This document shows positions 23,153-32,357 of a stretch of 64,000 nucleotides of DNA, piece by piece. Position 1 is the stretch's first letter; every line of letters starts with the position of its first letter. This DNA comes from Planktothricoides raciborskii GIHE-MW2 (GTDB lineage Bacteria > Cyanobacteriota > Cyanobacteriia > Cyanobacteriales > Laspinemataceae), in assembly GCF_040564635.1 (NCBI RefSeq), contig NZ_CP159837.1:3025001-3089000 (forward strand), in the 5' to 3' direction. The position numbers were made by a program, and so were the translations under genes. Under the pieces are notes generated by a model. The model had not been told where the DNA came from. It made no database searches and saw only the letters and a list, made by a program, of their open reading frames with translations.

Positions 23153-24004
23153 TTAATCGATTTCCTCTGGATTGATTCCCATTTCTCGTAACCGCTGGGC
23201 TAATTTTTCCGCCCGTTGGCGTTCATTGTCCGCCCGTTGGCATTCAGTTTCCGCCCGTTGGCGTTCGGTTTCCGCCCGTTGGTGTTCGGTTTCCGCCCGT
23301 TGGCGTTCCGTTTCAGCTTCTTGTTCCAGAGTTTTGATTTTCGCTTGTTCCTGCTTAATTAATTGCTCCACCACCGGCGGATTAAGCAATTCTTGCACCG
23401 ATAAATCAAGCTGGTCAAACTGACCGGAAACTATGGAACTATCTTCGCTGAAATCAACCCCACTATATCCTTCTTCCTGAGTAGTGGCAAACACTCTCAC
23501 TCGTTTTTTTTGGGGGTCTACAATCCAATATTCGGAAATTTCTGCTGCCTCGTATTCGTTACGTTTAATGATATAATCATCCCGGCGATTACTGCTGACA
23601 ATTTCTACCACTAAAATCGGCTTTTCCGCAAAATCTAATACCCCAGCACCGGGACGATCGCTAATTTGCTCCCAAAGACTTTCCTGGCAAACAATCGCAT
23701 CAGGAATTCGGGATGAATTTTCCTCGGTTCTTACGCCCACAGTAGTTTTGGCTACCAAAGCTAAATTTTGGTCGGCAAAGTAGCGCTGTAATTTGTAAAC
23801 TAAAAATTCGCAAATTTTCGCGTGATATAAAGTTGGTGCTGGCATCGGTATGAGTTTCCCCCTGAATAATTCATAGAGAACATCCGGTTCTCCCTCATAC
23901 GCGAGGTATTCTTGGAAGGTTAAGAGATGTTCGGTTGACTGCTGTACTTGTTCTTGAGGTTGCTCGATCGCTACCTCGGTTACTCTTTCGACAGCTTGAG
24001 TCAT
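23153..24004 (-). CDS. Uma2 family endonuclease-like protein (DUF820), divergent core, five heptads
   Basis: A 283-residue Uma2 protein. The N- and C-terminal thirds match the other copies. The middle (PTLYHAKICEFLVYKLQRYFADQNLALVAKTTVGVRTEENSSRIPDAIVCQESLWEQISDRPG) is clearly different, which suggests a recombinant or older paralogue. Catalytic landmarks SRIPDAIV, VVEIVSSNRRDDY and EYWIVDP are kept. The tail has five heptads (TERQRAE, TEHQRAE, TERQRAE, TECQRAD, NERQRAE). The start is ATG 24004, with the same GAGAGG leader as 6445. Upstream DNA (24005-24250) matches that of the 5591 and 14489 genes and leads to the SLH gene end. Confidence 0.88.
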   Translation of the reverse strand: MTQAVERVTEVAIEQPQEQVQQSTEHLLTFQEYLAYEGEPDVLYELFRGKLIPMPAPTLYHAKICEFLVYKLQRYFADQNLALVAKTTVGVRTEENSSRIPDAIVCQESLWEQISDRPGAGVLDFAEKPILVVEIVSSNRRDDYIIKRNEYEAAEISEYWIVDPQKKRVRVFATTQEEGYSGVDFSEDSSIVSGQFDQLDLSVQELLNPPVVEQLIKQEQAKIKTLEQEAETERQRAETEHQRAETERQRAETECQRADNERQRAEKLAQRLREMGINPEEID

Positions 24005-24251
24005 AATGCTAGACCTCTCGTCGCGATCGCTTTATGTGAATATTTTAGCTAATTTATTATCGAATCTCCGCAATCAGTCGTTATTTCTGAAATCTTTACC
24101 TATTCGATATCAGCTTCAATCCCTATTCTTGGCCATAGCATATTTTTTAGCGGGGAATATTTCACAAAAAATCAGGTAAGCGATCGCCTACCTGATTAAT
24201 CAATCAGAAATCGGGTTTATTTAATGGTTTTTCACACAAACTGGGCAATTA

Positions 24252-24376
24252 AGTAGGTAAACATAATTAATTGCACTTTTCGTTCCCCACCGTAAATCCT
24301 TGGATTCCCGCCTTCGCGGGAATGACAGTTTTTCTTCTGATATGGTCTGTGGTGCATTTATTTCTGCCCACCTACT
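24252..24376 (+). mobile_element. MITE, TA-target type (copy 1, 125 bp)
   Basis: Terminal inverted repeats AGTAGGTA / CACCTACT with TA duplicated at 24250-24251 and 24377-24378, and an internal hairpin GGATTCCCGCCTTCGCGGGAAT. The uninterrupted site CGGGGCAAT-TA-TGCGGAG survives at 6691-6692 and 15516-15517. A second copy in opposite orientation is at 47999-48114. The TA target is typical of IS630/Tc1-mariner-mobilised MITEs; no transposase is encoded. Confidence 0.88.
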
Positions 24377-26613
24377 TATGCGGAGACAATATAATTAGAA
24401 TTCACCGCAGTCAAAACCCCAGAATTAACCAAAGCTTGATACACAATTGCCGCAACTTCAGCGCGAGTAGCGTCGCGATTAGGATTTAATTCGGCTTTGT
24501 TGGGATAATTCACCACTAAACCTTTGACCGTTGCCGTCGCCACCGCAGATTTCGCATAATCCGGGATAGCATTGTTATCGCTATATTGCTTCAATGCTGA
24601 AATATCACCCCCAGATAAACCCAATCCATTCACTAAAGAAACCAACACTTGAACTCGTTGAATATTTTGATTGGGACGGAAACTATAATCGGTAAAACCA
24701 GAAATAAATTCCGCTTTATAGGCTTTTTGAATCGCCGCATAACCCCAGAAATCTGGCGGCACATCCGGGAAGTTGATGCCTGCTCGTTTTTCCGGTGGGT
24801 TAATCGCTTTGGCAATTAAGGAAGCATATTGCGATCGCGTCATCAAGCCATCGGGGTTAAAGCTACCATCAGGCAAGCCGTTAATTAAACCATTATTGTA
24901 CAGACCCATAATAAACGGTTCTGCCCAGTGACCATTGATATCGCTCAATGGGTGGGATACTACGCTGGTGGTTTTGACAATGTAGCTGGAGTTAATGACG
25001 CTGACTTCTCCTTGGGAAGCAAGGGCTTGGTAAACAATTGCCGCCACTTCAGCCCGGGTAATCTCCCGCATAGGATTAAGCTGGGTTAAGTTGGGATAAT
25101 TGACGATGATTTGTTTTTCCGTGGCAGTAGCAATTTCATCGGTAGCATAGCCGGGAATTTGGGCGCGATCGCCATAGTATCCCAGGATATTCAAGTTACC
25201 GCCCACTAAACCCAAACCATTAATCAATGCCACCAATGCTTGAACGCGGGTTAACTTCTCGTTGGGTCGGAAAGTACCATCGGGGAAACCGGACAAAAAG
25301 CCCATACGATTGGCTTTCGCGATCGCATCTTTCGCCCAAAACGTCGCCGCCACATCCCGGAAATTTGTAGCTTCCCGGATATCGCTGCGGTTAAAAGCCT
25401 TAGCCAAAATAGCCGCATACTGAGCGCGAGTTAAGCTTTCATCAGGCTTAAATGTACTATCCGGGAAACCCGTAAGGATAGATTTTTCCACCATCCCCTG
25501 AATAAATGCCGATGCCCAGTGATTCGCAATATCCGTCAACGTAATCCCAGAAGGTTGCGGTAACGGTAGCGGTTGTTCTGGGGATGGAGTTGGGGATGGA
25601 GTTGGGGATGGAGTTGGTGTAGGTTCTAATGCCGAACCCTCATCATCCGTCAAATTATCAGGGGAAAGTTCTGGTAACGGTATCACCGCTTCTGGGGATG
25701 GGGTGGGTTCCTCAGTGGCTTTTGGTTCCTCTGAAGCAACCGGGGAGCCGGTGACATCATCAATCAACTCATCTTCTGCCGAAGGTTCTGCTGACGGTAT
25801 CACCGCTTCTGGGGATGGGGTGGGTTCCTCAGTGGCTTTTGGTTCCTCTGAAGCAACCGGGGAGCCGGTCACATCATCAATCAACTCATCTTCTGCCGAA
25901 GGTTCTGCTGACGGTATCACCGCTTCTGGGGATGGGGTGGGTTCCTCAGTGGCTTTTGGTTCCTCTGAAGCAACCGGGGAGCCGGTGACATCATCAATCA
26001 ACTCATCTTCTGCCGAAGGTTCTGCTGACGGTATCACCGCTTCTGGGGATGGGGTGGGTTCCTCAGTGGCTTTTGGTTCCTCTGAAGCAACCGGGGAGCC
26101 GGTGACATCATCAATCAACTCATCTTCTGCCGAAGGTTCTGCTGACGGTATCACCGCTTCTGGGGATGGGGTGGGTTCCTCAGTGGCTTTTGGTTCCTCT
26201 GAAGCAACCGGGGAGCCGGTGACATCATCAATCAACTCATCTTCTGCCGAAGGTTCTGCTGACGGTATCACCGCTTCTGGGGATGGGGTGGGTTCCTCAG
26301 TAGCTTTTGGTTCCCCTGAAGCAACCGGCTCCCCGGTGACATCATCCCCCAACTCATCTGAGGCTGGTTCTTCCTCTGATGGGTCTGGAGTCGGGCTGGG
26401 TGTCGGTTCCGCTAAAGCAACCGGCTCCCCGGTGACATTATCGGTCAACTCATCGGCGGCTGGTTCTTGTAGTGGTTCGTCTGGGGATGGTGTGGGTTCC
26501 TCGGTGGCTGTTGGTTCTGATGGGGAAACCGGATTTTCCGTTAACTCATCAGAGGAAATTTCTTGATTATTATCATCAGAATCTTTGCCCGTGGATGAAT
26601 TAGTTGTAGACAT
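24376..26613 (-). CDS. SLH-domain surface protein with 39-aa tandem-repeat linker
   Basis: A 745-residue protein. Residues 1-345 are an acidic Pro/Ser/Thr/Glu-rich linker containing five full units of a 39-residue repeat (PSAEPSAEDELIDDVTGSPV... to PSPEAVI), encoded by 117-bp direct repeats. Residues ~355-745 hold six SLH modules in two triplets (for example [86 protein letters not shown]). These should anchor it to the cell wall or outer envelope. It ends [13 protein letters not shown]. No signal peptide is visible (MSTTNSSTGKDSDDNN), so export may use a non-Sec route. GGAGCAAC precedes the ATG. A MITE is inserted at its stop codon. It is paralogous to 27100. Confidence 0.9.
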   Translation of the reverse strand: MSTTNSSTGKDSDDNNQEISSDELTENPVSPSEPTATEEPTPSPDEPLQEPAADELTDNVTGEPVALAEPTPSPTPDPSEEEPASDELGDDVTGEPVASGEPKATEEPTPSPEAVIPSAEPSAEDELIDDVTGSPVASEEPKATEEPTPSPEAVIPSAEPSAEDELIDDVTGSPVASEEPKATEEPTPSPEAVIPSAEPSAEDELIDDVTGSPVASEEPKATEEPTPSPEAVIPSAEPSAEDELIDDVTGSPVASEEPKATEEPTPSPEAVIPSAEPSAEDELIDDVTGSPVASEEPKATEEPTPSPEAVIPLPELSPDNLTDDEGSALEPTPTPSPTPSPTPSPEQPLPLPQPSGITLTDIANHWASAFIQGMVEKSILTGFPDSTFKPDESLTRAQYAAILAKAFNRSDIREATNFRDVAATFWAKDAIAKANRMGFLSGFPDGTFRPNEKLTRVQALVALINGLGLVGGNLNILGYYGDRAQIPGYATDEIATATEKQIIVNYPNLTQLNPMREITRAEVAAIVYQALASQGEVSVINSSYIVKTTSVVSHPLSDINGHWAEPFIMGLYNNGLINGLPDGSFNPDGLMTRSQYASLIAKAINPPEKRAGINFPDVPPDFWGYAAIQKAYKAEFISGFTDYSFRPNQNIQRVQVLVSLVNGLGLSGGDISALKQYSDNNAIPDYAKSAVATATVKGLVVNYPNKAELNPNRDATRAEVAAIVYQALVNSGVLTAVNSNYIVSA
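25680..26330. repeat. 117-bp tandem repeats in the SLH gene linker
   Basis: Five almost identical 117-bp units plus partial ones, phase-preserving (39 codons). Periodicity is set by CTGACGGTATCACCGCTTCT at about 25791, 25908, 26025, 26142 and 26259. Near identity indicates recent expansion or conversion; assembly copy number may be uncertain. Confidence 0.88.
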
Positions 26614-27099
26614 AATTAAGTTGCTCCAAAAATTTTCTTCAGATTTTCTTCATTGGCGGTGTTCAGTAAACAGGATGAATCAGAAGAATCACAAGTGCGA
26701 TCTCCGATTTGGCGATCGCTATCTCGATCGCTATCTCATCGTGGCATGATGTTCGACTGCCGCGATCATCCGAATCTTTGACAATATATAGATTTTTTTT
26801 CAGCAATTCGGCTGTAGCTTAGACAAGTTTTGCCTCACCTTGAACCGATCAAATCAAGCCTCTCTGAACACTTGGTTTAACCAGCTTAACATTTTATCAG
26901 AAAAGTGACGACTTAAGAACTGGGGTTACAGGTGACTTAATTCTATAAGCTGAACAAATAGGTTCGCAACGAAGAACATCGCAAAAAGCTAAAAAGAAAA
27001 AATTTTGAGGCAGTCATCAAAGAAACCGGGTTTTTACCTTTTTTCCTGAGAAAATTAGCTTTCACATCCATAAAAAACCCGGTTTTTGACCCCTGGCAA
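26614..27099. other. intergenic region upstream of SLH gene 24376
   Basis: No gene seen. Contains GCATGATGTTCGACTGCCGC and TTCAGCAATTCGGCTGTAGCT (about 26744-26820), matching the 5' region of the paralogous SLH gene at 29390-29480, so the promoter regions were duplicated together and may be co-regulated. Near 27020-27085 lies an AAACCGGGTTTTT / AAAAACCCGGTTT inverted pair just after the 27100 gene. Confidence 0.5.
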
Positions 27100-29292
27100 C
27101 TAGGCGGAAACAATATAGTTAGAATTCACCGCCGTGAGAATGCCAGAATTAACCAAAGCTTGACACACCATTGCCGCAACTTCAGCGCGAGTAGCATCGC
27201 GATTAGGATTTAATTCCGTTTTGTTAGGATAATTTACCACTAAACTTTTAACGGTTGCTGTGGCCACAATTCCTTGAGCATAATTTGGGATGCTATTTTT
27301 ATCGGTGTATTTGTTCAAGGCCGAAGCATCACCCCCAGATAAACCCAATCCATTTACCAAAGAAAGCAAAACTTGAACTCGTTGGATATTTTGATTGGGG
27401 CGGAAACTATAGTCAGGAAAACCCGAAAGAAATCCCGCTTTGTAGGCTTTTTGAATCGCTGCATAACCCCAGAAATCCGGTGGCACATCCGGGAAGTTAA
27501 CTCCGGCTCGTTTTTCCGGCGGGTTGATTGCTTTGGCAATTAAGGCAGCATAGTTGACCCGCGTCATCAGACCATCGGGGTTGAAGGTGCCATCGGGTAA
27601 GCCGTTGATTAAACCTTTGTTGTACAAACCCATAATAAACGGTTCCGCCCAGTGACCCCTGACATCACTGAACAAGCTGGGCAATATGCTGGTGGTTTTG
27701 ACAATATAACTGGAGTTAATGGCGCTGGCTTGTCCTTGGGAAACTAAGGCTTGGTAAACAATTGCCGCCACTTCAGCCCGGGTAATCTCCCGCATGGGGT
27801 TGAGTTGAGTTAAGTTGGGATAGTTGACCACAATTTGTTTTTCTGTGGCAGTGGCAATTTCATCGGTGGCATAGCTGGGAATTTGGGCGCGATCGCGATA
27901 ATATCCCAGATTATTCAAGTTACCGCCCACTAAACCCAAACCATTAATTAATGCCACCAATGCTTGCACGCGGGTTAACTTATCATTGGGTCGGAAAGTG
28001 CCATCGGGGAAACCGGACAAAAAGCCCATACGATTGGCTTTCGCGATCGCATCTTTCGCCCAAAAAGTCGCCGCCACATCCCGGAAATTCGTTGCTTCCC
28101 GGATCAAACTACGATTAAAAGCCTTAGCCAAAATAGCCGCATACTGAGCACGAGTTAAACCCTCATCGGGCTTAAACGTCCCATCGGGAAAACCCGTAAT
28201 CATAGATTTTTGCACCATCCCCTGAATAAACGCCCCTGCCCAGTGATTCGCAATATCCGTTAACCCGCTTGGAGTGGGAGTGGGAGTGGGAGTGGGAGTG
28301 GGTGTGGGTGTGGGTGTGGGAGTGGGTGTGGGTGTGGGTGCGGGTGTGGGTGTGGGTGTGGGTGTGGGTGCGGGAGTGGGAGTGGGAGTGGGTGTGGGTG
28401 TGGGTGCGGGTTCTGGCAATGGCACCGCAGCAGTCTGAAATTCCACTTGACCTTTGACCCGTGTTGGCTGCAAATTATTGCCGACAGAAATAATAATTTC
28501 CGAACTGATACTTTCCAGATCGTAGCTGCCATTATTACTAAAAATATTGTTTCCCGGATCGCTGCTAGTCCCCAGATCCGGTTTTGCCTTAGCGATCGCA
28601 ATCATCCCCACATCAGTATTTTTTTCAATCGTATTTTGCCGCAACACCGGACGAGATTCACCTTGAAGAATCACCCCCGTGCGATTTTCTGCCATCCGGT
28701 TGCCGACGATTAGCGGGGCAGATTGATCGGACAGATTAATCCCATACCCGGTTTTTTCCAAGACATTCTCGCGGATTTCTCCTTTGGCATTACCAATCAA
28801 AGAAATCCCATTGCCGGTGTTATTTCTAAATACGCTTTTTTCCACAATTGGCTTGGCGCTGCCAGCGACAAACACCCCTTCCCGGTTAGAGTCAATCAAG
28901 CTACAGTTGCTAATTTTCGGTGCGCCATTTTCAATCCAAACTGCTGTCCCGCGAGTTGATTTATTCGTCACGGTAACTCCTCGCAAATGCGCCCCATTGA
29001 CCAACAAAATCGTTACACTTTGACTGGCCATCACCGGACTAATATATTGTCCCCCACCAGCGATCGCAATTCCACTCCCTTTCGTGGATTCATTGCCCAA
29101 TAATGTCACCTGATCGGGAATGGTCAGGGGAAACTTTTCGCCGCTTGTCTCCGTATAGCTGCCGGAGGCCAGTTGCACGATATCACCGGCTGACGCTTTT
29201 TTCACCGCCTGGGTGATCGTTTTGAAAGGTGCTACTTGGCTACCATTATTAGCATCGTTGCCTGTGGATGAATTAACGTAGAGTGTGGGCAT
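27100..29292 (-). CDS. DUF1565 beta-helix protein with PT-rich linker and six SLH modules
   Basis: A 730-residue surface protein. It starts at ATG 29292 ([48 protein letters not shown]), the typical DUF1565 opening. This leads into a right-handed parallel beta-helix (repeats such as [39 protein letters not shown]), a fold that usually binds or cleaves polysaccharides. A Pro-Thr/Pro-Ala linker of ~50 residues follows, then six SLH modules closely related to those of the 24376 protein, ending [18 protein letters not shown] lies 10 bases before the ATG. No Sec signal is visible. It probably displays a carbohydrate-active or adhesive beta-helix on the envelope; enzymatic activity is unproven. Confidence 0.88.
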   Translation of the reverse strand: MPTLYVNSSTGNDANNGSQVAPFKTITQAVKKASAGDIVQLASGSYTETSGEKFPLTIPDQVTLLGNESTKGSGIAIAGGGQYISPVMASQSVTILLVNGAHLRGVTVTNKSTRGTAVWIENGAPKISNCSLIDSNREGVFVAGSAKPIVEKSVFRNNTGNGISLIGNAKGEIRENVLEKTGYGINLSDQSAPLIVGNRMAENRTGVILQGESRPVLRQNTIEKNTDVGMIAIAKAKPDLGTSSDPGNNIFSNNGSYDLESISSEIIISVGNNLQPTRVKGQVEFQTAAVPLPEPAPTPTPTPTPTPAPTPTPTPTPAPTPTPTPTPTPTPTPTPTPTPTPSGLTDIANHWAGAFIQGMVQKSMITGFPDGTFKPDEGLTRAQYAAILAKAFNRSLIREATNFRDVAATFWAKDAIAKANRMGFLSGFPDGTFRPNDKLTRVQALVALINGLGLVGGNLNNLGYYRDRAQIPSYATDEIATATEKQIVVNYPNLTQLNPMREITRAEVAAIVYQALVSQGQASAINSSYIVKTTSILPSLFSDVRGHWAEPFIMGLYNKGLINGLPDGTFNPDGLMTRVNYAALIAKAINPPEKRAGVNFPDVPPDFWGYAAIQKAYKAGFLSGFPDYSFRPNQNIQRVQVLLSLVNGLGLSGGDASALNKYTDKNSIPNYAQGIVATATVKSLVVNYPNKTELNPNRDATRAEVAAMVCQALVNSGILTAVNSNYIVSA
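28268..28410. repeat. GGGAGT/GGGTGT low-complexity tract (PT linker)
   Basis: About 140 bp of six-base repeats GTGGGA and GTGGGT on the plus strand, with more than 20 GGG runs separated by 3 bases. The minus-strand gene reads it as (Pro-Thr/Pro-Ala)n. The G-rich strand is the template strand of the SLH gene and has strong G-quadruplex potential. Confidence 0.85.
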
Positions 29293-29620
29293 AATTAATA
29301 GGCTCCAAAAATTTTCTTCATCGGAGGTGAATAAACACACAGTTATCATTGATGAATAGAACGTATGTTTACTCTTTTCCGAAAACAACATCATCGGGGC
29401 ATGGTGTTTGACTGCCGCAAAATTTCTGATGTTGCCATAGATATCGGTCTTTGCTTCAGCAATTCCGCTGTGGCTCAGACTTTTGCTTGGCCTGGGCGAT
29501 GGCGCCTCCATTCTATCTGAGTCCCTTGCTTTACCAGCTTGACATTTTTTTTCCCAACTGGCGAGGGGGGTTGGGGGCTTATTTCACCGCGATGGCTGAC
29601 CGTAATTTCGCGTATCGCGT

Positions 29621-30020
29621 AAATTATCCTAATTTCGCGTAAATTATCCTAATTTCGCGTAAATTATCCTAATTTCGCGTAAATTATCCGAATTTTGAGT
29701 AAATTATCCGAATTTTGAGTAAATTATCCGAATTTTGAGTAAATTATCCGAATTTAGCGTAAATTATCCGAATTTTGAGTAAATTATCCGAATTTCGCGT
29801 AAATTATCCGAATTTTGAGTAAATTATCCGAATTTTGAGTAAATTATCCGAATTTTGAGTAAATTATCCGAATTTTGAGTAAATTATCCGAATTTCGCGT
29901 AAATTATCCGAATTTTGAGTAAATTATCTTAATTTCGCGTAAATTATCTTAATTCCGCGTAAATTATCTTAATTTCGCGTAAATTATCTTAATTTCGCGT
30001 AAATTATCTTAATTTCAGAT
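29621..30020. repeat. array of twenty 20-bp direct repeats
   Basis: Head-to-tail, no spacers, all in register. Core AAATTATC + CT/CG/TT + AATTT + CGCGT or TGAGT. Each unit contains an inverted pair AAATT-N5-AATTT. Variants are grouped: CCT/CGC in units 1-3, CCG/TGA with occasional CGC in 4-15, CTT/CGC in 16-19, and a degenerate last unit. It lies between the divergent starts at 29292 and 30164. Period 20 is not a multiple of 3, so it is non-coding. Confidence 0.92.
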
Positions 30021-30163
30021 AATTTGGAGGAGTTTGCGGTAATTTCTGGCCATCCCTGGGAAATTATATTGACCAATATCTGTCAATCTGGACGAAAATC
30101 ATCTATCTCTACTTATCATCCAAACCTGCATCCAAACCTGCATCGAAACCTGTATTTAAAACA

Positions 30164-31435
30164 ATGCCCCGATTATTTAAAGACAAGGAAATCACAAAAT
30201 TTTTTAGCCTTATGAACCAATTGCCCATATTACCGATTCTGTTGGGAATTTTTTCCGGGCTACTCTGGGAAACAACACCAGCTAAGGCACAAACTATCGC
30301 GACATTGCCGGGAGAAACGATTGCCCGAAATGCCTCAACACCAGCTTACCCCAGTTTTAACAGTCAGCGATTAAATGAACAATTACTGTTCTACCAGCAA
30401 ATGTTAGCCACATCTGGGCCGCCGGATATCCTGATTGTGGGCAGTTCCAGAGCACTTCAAGGAGTCGATCCGATCGCCTTGCAGCAAGGGTTAGCCCATC
30501 AAGGCTATCCGGGCTTAAAAATTTATAACTTTAGTGTCAATGGTGCCACAGCCCAAGTCATCGATCTGGTGGTGCGGAAAATTTTGCCTCAGAATCAGTT
30601 GCCCCGTTTGATTATCTTTGCTGATGGAGTCAGGGCATTTAATAGTGGTCGGGTCGATCGCACTTATGAGGCGATCGCTGCTTCCCAGGGCTATAAAATG
30701 TTGCTCAGTGGCATCAACCCTTTAGCCAATTCTGTCCCACCGCAACCCTTCTTTGCCAACGGGGGGGGACAACCCACAGACCGATCGAGAGAGTATGTCA
30801 ATCTTGCTATGAATCGCCAGGATTCTGGCAATGTTTTGAGTACAGGATACCAAGCCGTAAACCACTGGTTTAACGCCGTCAGTACCGTTGTCACCGAGAA
30901 CTATCACCGACAAAGAGAACGGGCTATTTGGTTTCCGGGGTTTGAACCCCCACCAATGCCCACCTTAGAAACCGCGATCGCCCAACAGTCCCCCAATCAA
31001 ATGCAACCCACCGGCTTTTTCCCCATCACCAACCGCTACGATCCCACCACTTATTATCAGAATTTTCCTAGAGTTCCCGGTCGCTACGACGGTGACTATA
31101 GCAACTTCACCCTAGAAGGAGTACAAAAAGCCGCATTATCATCCCTGATTACCTACACCAAAGCCCAAGGCATTCCCTTTGTCTTCGTCAACCTGCCTTT
31201 AAACCAAGACTATTTAGCCGATCCGATCCGGCAATCCTCCGAACAGCAATTTCGGCAGATGATGGTTGCCCTTTCTCAACAGAGAGGATTTATTTTCCGC
31301 GACCTCGGTAATCAATGGCCCGCAGAACATGGGAATTTTGCTGACCCCAGTCATCTCAACCGCTACGGTGCTTTTGCCGTATCCTTGCAGTTAGCACAAG
31401 ACCCAACAATTCCCTGGGCAAAAGCATTCCCATAA
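30164..31435 (+). CDS. secreted SGNH/AlgX-like hydrolase family protein
   Basis: A 423-residue protein with a hydrophobic N-terminal segment (LPILPILLGIFSGLLWETTPAKAQ) that looks like a signal peptide, cleavage near AKAQ. SGNH-type elements are visible: block I ILIVGSSRALQGVDP with the likely nucleophile at about Ser94 or Ser95, SVNGATAQV, and the C-terminal catalytic pair in FADPSHLNRYGA (about D394 and H397). Such proteins include esterases and the O-acetyltransferase-linked AlgJ/AlgX families of exopolysaccharide systems. ATG 30164 is used, with ATG 30212 as an alternative that fits the signal peptide better. Neither has a clear ribosome site. The 20-bp repeat array lies 140 bp upstream. 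Confidence 0.75.
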   Translation: MPRLFKDKEITKFFSLMNQLPILPILLGIFSGLLWETTPAKAQTIATLPGETIARNASTPAYPSFNSQRLNEQLLFYQQMLATSGPPDILIVGSSRALQGVDPIALQQGLAHQGYPGLKIYNFSVNGATAQVIDLVVRKILPQNQLPRLIIFADGVRAFNSGRVDRTYEAIAASQGYKMLLSGINPLANSVPPQPFFANGGGQPTDRSREYVNLAMNRQDSGNVLSTGYQAVNHWFNAVSTVVTENYHRQRERAIWFPGFEPPPMPTLETAIAQQSPNQMQPTGFFPITNRYDPTTYYQNFPRVPGRYDGDYSNFTLEGVQKAALSSLITYTKAQGIPFVFVNLPLNQDYLADPIRQSSEQQFRQMMVALSQQRGFIFRDLGNQWPAEHGNFADPSHLNRYGAFAVSLQLAQDPTIPWAKAFP

Positions 31436-31560
31436 TCGACCGACTGTGGTGCGATCCCCAGAAATTCCCCCGCACAGGAACACCCCAACCACCGTATTGA
31501 GAAATAAGATAGACTAATTAACTGAAATCTTTAGTCATTCATCTCATACAGGTGATCAAC

Positions 31561-31722
31561 ATGAACAAAATCCTCGGTTGCTGCCTCAAGCCAATTCGTA
31601 AGGCGATCGGACTTGGCTTTATCATCCTTGGCACCATTCCCGCATTACTCCTCCCAGGAATTGGCCTATTTTTGGGTCTGCCTTTCCTGATTATCGGTGG
31701 CGTTCTCGTGGGATGCTGCTAA
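31561..31722 (+). CDS. 53-residue membrane miniprotein
   Basis: A small gene: MNKILGCCLKPIRKAIGLGF, then IILGTIPALLLPGIGLFLGLPFLIIGGVLVGCC. AGGTGATCAAC precedes the ATG. Two hydrophobic helices joined around a Pro-Gly are preceded by a short basic segment, and cysteine pairs occur near both ends (GCC and GCC). The composition resembles small transmembrane proteins with a glycine-zipper, and the regular codon use and ribosome site support a real gene. It is 126 bp after the SGNH gene in the same direction. No family or function is recognised. Confidence 0.6.
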   Translation: MNKILGCCLKPIRKAIGLGFIILGTIPALLLPGIGLFLGLPFLIIGGVLVGCC

Positions 31723-31863
31723 TCAGGTTGAATCGGTTCTCTGGGTTGGCAGCCAGTTGGCAGCCAAAAAACTCCGGGCAGCGCCGATCTAGTTTCGGTG
31801 AAATGGGATGAAGTGGCAGGGCGAGAAAGCTTTTCGCCCCTACAAACTCCCCTAAAATGCAAC

Positions 31864-31889
31864 AAGCCTAGCCAAAGGTGGCTAGGCTT
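31864..31889. terminator. possible hairpin downstream of the miniprotein gene
   Basis: A perfect 10-bp stem AAGCCTAGCC / GGCTAGGCTT with a 6-base loop, 141 bases after the stop; no T-run, so termination is doubtful. Confidence 0.35.
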
Positions 31890-31989
31890 AATCAAATTCA
31901 AGAGACAAATTGCTTTCGGGTTTAAGGAACAAATAAAACGACGTTCCTATAGTAAAAGGTTTACAACTAGAGTTTACAAGATTTATCGC

Positions 31990-32180
31990 AGAGTCCTTTA
32001 GGTGGGCTGTTAATAACCTCCTGTATGAACCACAGACTTGCCTTTAATTTATGACGAAATGCCACGCCTATCTAGACAATCCGCTCTCAGATGGCTGACT
32101 ACCGTTGATACCCTGTAGCAGCCAGGTGAAACCTGTTTTCTCTGAACTCTTGGTATCTATTATTAGATTAGCATACCTTT
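31990..32180. other. unexplained intergenic segment with nested hairpins
   Basis: No ORF. Has CAGGT-gaa-ACCTG nested inside GATACC...GGTATC (about 32111-32160), which could be a structured RNA or 5' leader. Direction cannot be set. No known RNA family is recognised. Confidence 0.25.
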
Positions 32181-32230
32181 TTTCAAATGGCTAAAAACGT
32201 TACAAAACTTTACTAACTCAAAATTTCAGC

Positions 32231-32287
32231 AACCCCCAACCCCCAACCCCCAACCCCCAACCCCCAACCCCCAACCCCCAACCCCCC
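32231..32287. repeat. heptanucleotide short tandem repeat AACCCCC
   Basis: Eight copies of AACCCCC in tandem, the cyanobacterial STRR type. The minus strand, with runs of five G, could form a quadruplex. It lies 71 bp after the stop of the minus-strand glycosyltransferase gene. Confidence 0.88.
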
Positions 32288-32357
32288 TTCGACCGCCATC
32301 GGGCTTGGGGGGCACCAACCACCAACTATTTTCGTTAGATGGACCTCCAGATTGACC

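Noticed and set aside
25703-26566. Long plus-strand open frame of 287 codons opposite the SLH gene
   Set aside because: It is the antisense shadow of the 117-bp linker repeats; the minus frame has SLH domains, a ribosome site and continuity.
29621-30020. CRISPR array
   Set aside because: Repeats are 20 bp, contiguous, with no unique spacers and no cas genes nearby.
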